Assembly (NCBI GenBank): GCA_002685655.1 | Contig: NYXM01000022.1 | Location: forward strand, 1 to 18,183 | Reading direction: 5' to 3' | Origin: Planctomycetaceae bacterium | GTDB taxonomy: Bacteria; Planctomycetota; Planctomycetia; Pirellulales; Pirellulaceae | Length of the DNA stretch: 18,183 nucleotides | Shown: in pieces, positions 15,892-18,183 of the stretch | How positions within the stretch are numbered: the stretch's first letter is position 1 | Layout: the number at the start of each line of letters is the position of its first letter | Notes under the pieces: model-generated | Seen by the model: only the letters and a program-made list of their open reading frames with translations | Told to the model about the DNA's origin: nothing | The model's database searches: none | Made by a program: the position numbers and the translations under genes

Positions 15892-18183
15892 TTACGACTT
15901 CTTTCGCAGATTGGCCAGCGCGGCTTGCACACCCCTAAGCTGTTCTTGCAGAAGTGCCAAGCTGTCACGTTCGGCCTGCACCACGTCTGCCGGAGCACGC
16001 TCGACGAAGTTTGCATTAGCCAACTTCTTCTCCTTGCCTTGAATTTGACCCAGCAACCGCTTTTCCTCTTTCTCGAGGCGGGCCAGTTCTGCTTCAACGT
16101 CAATGAAATCCTTGAGGTCGACAAAGATCTCCATACCGGCGATGTTGATCATCGCGTTGGTCGCCGGCGGAGAGATGTCCGGACCCCAACCGATCGACGT
16201 GGCTTTGGCCATCGATCCAAGATATGGCTCCATCGGTTTGATCAACTGCACGTTCTGTTCGTCGCAGCGAACACAGAATTCGATCTGCTCGTGATTGGGG
16301 ATGTTCTGGCGACTCCGAATCTCGCGGATTGCGCTGAGTGTGGCTTGGAATTTGGCGAAACGGTTCTCGATCTCGGTGTCCTGCCTGGCCAAGTCCGCCT
16401 CAGGCCAGGGCGCAATCATGATGCTTTCGACGGCCGCTCCGATCTCTTGGAGGCCGCGCCGTGGCGCGGCCTGTCCGAGCAATTGCCAGACCTCTTCGGT
16501 GATGTACGGCACCATCGGGTGCAGCAGTCGTAGCAGGGTGTCAAGCGCATGGGCCAACACGCGCTGCGCGATCGGACGTGTCTGTTCGTCTTGCATTCGC
16601 GGCTTGGAGATCTCCACATAGAGGCTGCAGAAGTCATCCCAGGCAAAGTCGTACAGCGTCCGGGCCGCATCCGCAAAATGATACGATTCCAGTGAAGCGG
16701 TTACTTGCTGTGTGACCGTCGAGAGTCGGCTGAGCAGCCAACGGTCTTCGACAGCCAGTTGATCGTCCGTGACTTGGGCCGGTCCATAACTTTCCAAGTT
16801 GATCAGTGAGAAGCGGGACGCATTCCACAATTTGTTGCAGAAGTTGCGGGCTTGCTCGAATCGTTCACTGACCACGGCGCCGCGGGGCAGGGCCTTATCG
16901 GCTTCCGTACGTGCCCACTGTGTGTTGAATTCGCCAGAACACTTGTCGCATTTGATGCGTGGCAGCTCGCGGTTCTTCACGGTTTGATTGATCAGCGTCT
17001 GACAGTGCGGACATTCGAATTGCACCGGCATCCGAACGTCTTGCGTGTCGGTGGTGAGATAGGCCAATCCGTACCGTAAAGCGTCGGGTCCAAATTTCTC
17101 GATCACGTCCAGCGGGTCGACGCCGTTGCCTTTCGATTTCGACATCGTCTTGCCGTAACCGTCCAGGATCTTCGGGTGAATACAGACCTCACGAAACGGC
17201 ACATCACCCAAGTTATTCAGCCCCATCAACACCATCCGAGCTACCCACAAAGTGATGATGTCGCGGCTGGTGATCAGCACACTTGTTGGGTAGAAGTGAG
17301 TGAGGTCTGGATTCTCATCGGGCCAGCCGAGCGTCGAGTGTGGCCAAAGCGCGGAGCTGAACCAGGTGTCCAACACATCTTCTTCACGGACAAAGCCGGC
17401 GTCTTCCAGTGACTTGGCGTGCGGTGAATCCACATCGCGCAAACAAACATGCACGAGGCTGTCGCTCGCCTTGGCATCCAGGCCGTCCTGCCCGTCGACG
17501 CTCGCAAGAAATGCCTCTCGCCCCTTGGCGTCTTCGATCGTCTTCGACCAAACGGGAATCTGGTGTCCCCACCACAACTGTCTGCTGACTGGCCAATCGC
17601 GTTTTTCGGAGAGCCAATCGAGGTAGCCGTTGGCGTAACGTCTGGGAAATATTTTGACTCGCCCTTCCGTGACGGCGTCCATAGCCGACTGCGCCAGCTG
17701 ATCCATGGCGACGAACCACTGGTCTGCCAGATACGGTTCGATGGGCGTCTTACTGCGATCGGATAGACCCAGTTCGATTTCACGATCCTCAACGTCGCCT
17801 AGCAGCTCCAGCCCGTCAAGATCCTCGACCACTTGCTTACGAGCCTTGGGAATCGACTGCCCGGCATAGCGGCCGGTATTCTCGTTCAAAGTGCCATCCG
17901 GTTTCAGGATGTTGACAGCGCCAATTCCCTCGTGCCGTGACCAGACTTCATAGTCATTCGCGTCATGTGCGGGAGTGATCTTCACACAACCGCTGCCGAG
18001 TTCCGGTTTGGCCCACGGATCGGCAATCAATGGAATCTCCCGATTCACAAGCGGCAGCGCCAGTTTGCGCCCCGCCAACGCCATGTCACGCAGACGTTCC
18101 AGATGTGGCAACATGGTCTGACGACGTGTTGCGAGTTCCGAGAGTTGCGCCTCAAGAGGTTCTCTCTCCTTGTCAGAAGCGGC
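15892..18183 (-). CDS. valS: Valine--tRNA ligase (N-terminus cut by window edge)
   Basis: The frame is open from the right edge to the stop at 15892, giving 763 visible residues; the start and the HIGH motif lie outside. Visible parts, numbered from the methionine at 18114: end of the CP1 editing domain (SGCVKITPAHDANDYEV, 41-57); WWGHQIPVW (181-189); DVLDTWFSSALWPHSTLGWP (246-265), characteristic of ValRS; the second class I signature as TMSKSKGNGVDP (323-334), with Thr where Lys is usual; anticodon-binding helical domain beginning FCNKLWNASRF (425-435); and a C-terminal coiled coil rich in E/K/L (about 672-738), the tRNA-contacting arm of ValRS. Between the signature and the anticodon domain is an extra segment (about 363-413) with CPHC and CDKC. 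The enzyme charges tRNA-Val and hydrolyses mischarged Thr-tRNA-Val. Confidence 0.96.
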   Translation of the reverse strand, partial: AASDKEREPLEAQLSELATRRQTMLPHLERLRDMALAGRKLALPLVNREIPLIADPWAKPELGSGCVKITPAHDANDYEVWSRHEGIGAVNILKPDGTLNENTGRYAGQSIPKARKQVVEDLDGLELLGDVEDREIELGLSDRSKTPIEPYLADQWFVAMDQLAQSAMDAVTEGRVKIFPRRYANGYLDWLSEKRDWPVSRQLWWGHQIPVWSKTIEDAKGREAFLASVDGQDGLDAKASDSLVHVCLRDVDSPHAKSLEDAGFVREEDVLDTWFSSALWPHSTLGWPDENPDLTHFYPTSVLITSRDIITLWVARMVLMGLNNLGDVPFREVCIHPKILDGYGKTMSKSKGNGVDPLDVIEKFGPDALRYGLAYLTTDTQDVRMPVQFECPHCQTLINQTVKNRELPRIKCDKCSGEFNTQWARTEADKALPRGAVVSERFEQARNFCNKLWNASRFSLINLESYGPAQVTDDQLAVEDRWLLSRLSTVTQQVTASLESYHFADAARTLYDFAWDDFCSLYVEISKPRMQDEQTRPIAQRVLAHALDTLLRLLHPMVPYITEEVWQLLGQAAPRRGLQEIGAAVESIMIAPWPEADLARQDTEIENRFAKFQATLSAIREIRSRQNIPNHEQIEFCVRCDEQNVQLIKPMEPYLGSMAKATSIGWGPDISPPATNAMINIAGMEIFVDLKDFIDVEAELARLEKEEKRLLGQIQGKEKKLANANFVERAPADVVQAERDSLALLQEQLRGVQAALANLRKKS

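Noticed and set aside
15865..16533. Plus-strand open frame of 222 codons opposite valS
   Set aside because: It lies wholly antisense to well-conserved ValRS residues, has no ribosome site, and its composition mirrors the valS codons.
1..18183. tRNA, rRNA, CRISPR arrays, transposases, prophage or defence genes
   Set aside because: Read for them on both strands; no regularly spaced repeats, integrase/transposase motifs or tRNA-like genes were seen. The 74-nt element at 15764 lacks T-loop and anticodon features of a tRNA.

Overview
The window reads as an ordinary, gene-dense stretch of a bacterial chromosome, most likely from a planctomycete (a Pirellulales-like lineage). I infer this from the character of the proteins: a YidC with an embedded PDZ-like domain, a ValRS with an extra Cys4 knuckle, a divergent MnmE formyl-THF region, large exported peptidases, and frequent GTG starts. 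No 16S or other lineage marker is present, so the placement is inference. I see no phage, transposase, CRISPR array, tRNA or rRNA.

Layout from left to right. Minus strand 1-7787: an exported M28 metallopeptidase with a C-terminal PDZ domain (cut by the left edge), mnmE/trmE, yidC, and two tandem paralogous calcineurin-like metallophosphoesterases. Plus strand 8000-8689: tsaB. Minus strand 8859-10148: hemL. Plus strand 10402-12805: an MmgE/PrpD-family protein overlapping truB. Minus strand 13078-15660: a large exported M14 zinc peptidase. Minus strand 15892 to the right edge: valS, lacking its N-terminus.

A theme is translation and tRNA maturation: mnmE (wobble uridine modification), tsaB (t6A37), truB (Psi55), valS (tRNA-Val charging), and hemL, whose substrate derives from glutamyl-tRNA. 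The yidC-mnmE neighbourhood is a remnant of the widely conserved rpmH-rnpA-yidC-mnmE cluster. The two secreted peptidases fit a protein-degrading heterotroph.

No gap between confident genes exceeds 300 bases. The gaps at 12806-13077 and 15661-15891 hold the least explained material: a nested double palindrome, a 74-nt inverted-repeat element that can fold as a three-way junction, a third short hairpin, and a coding-like C-terminal fragment. The hairpins share an apex CTCCG closed by CG pairs while their stems differ, suggesting a structural repeat family. I did not find a clear new multi-gene system; the best leads are these hairpins and the domain insertions in YidC and ValRS.
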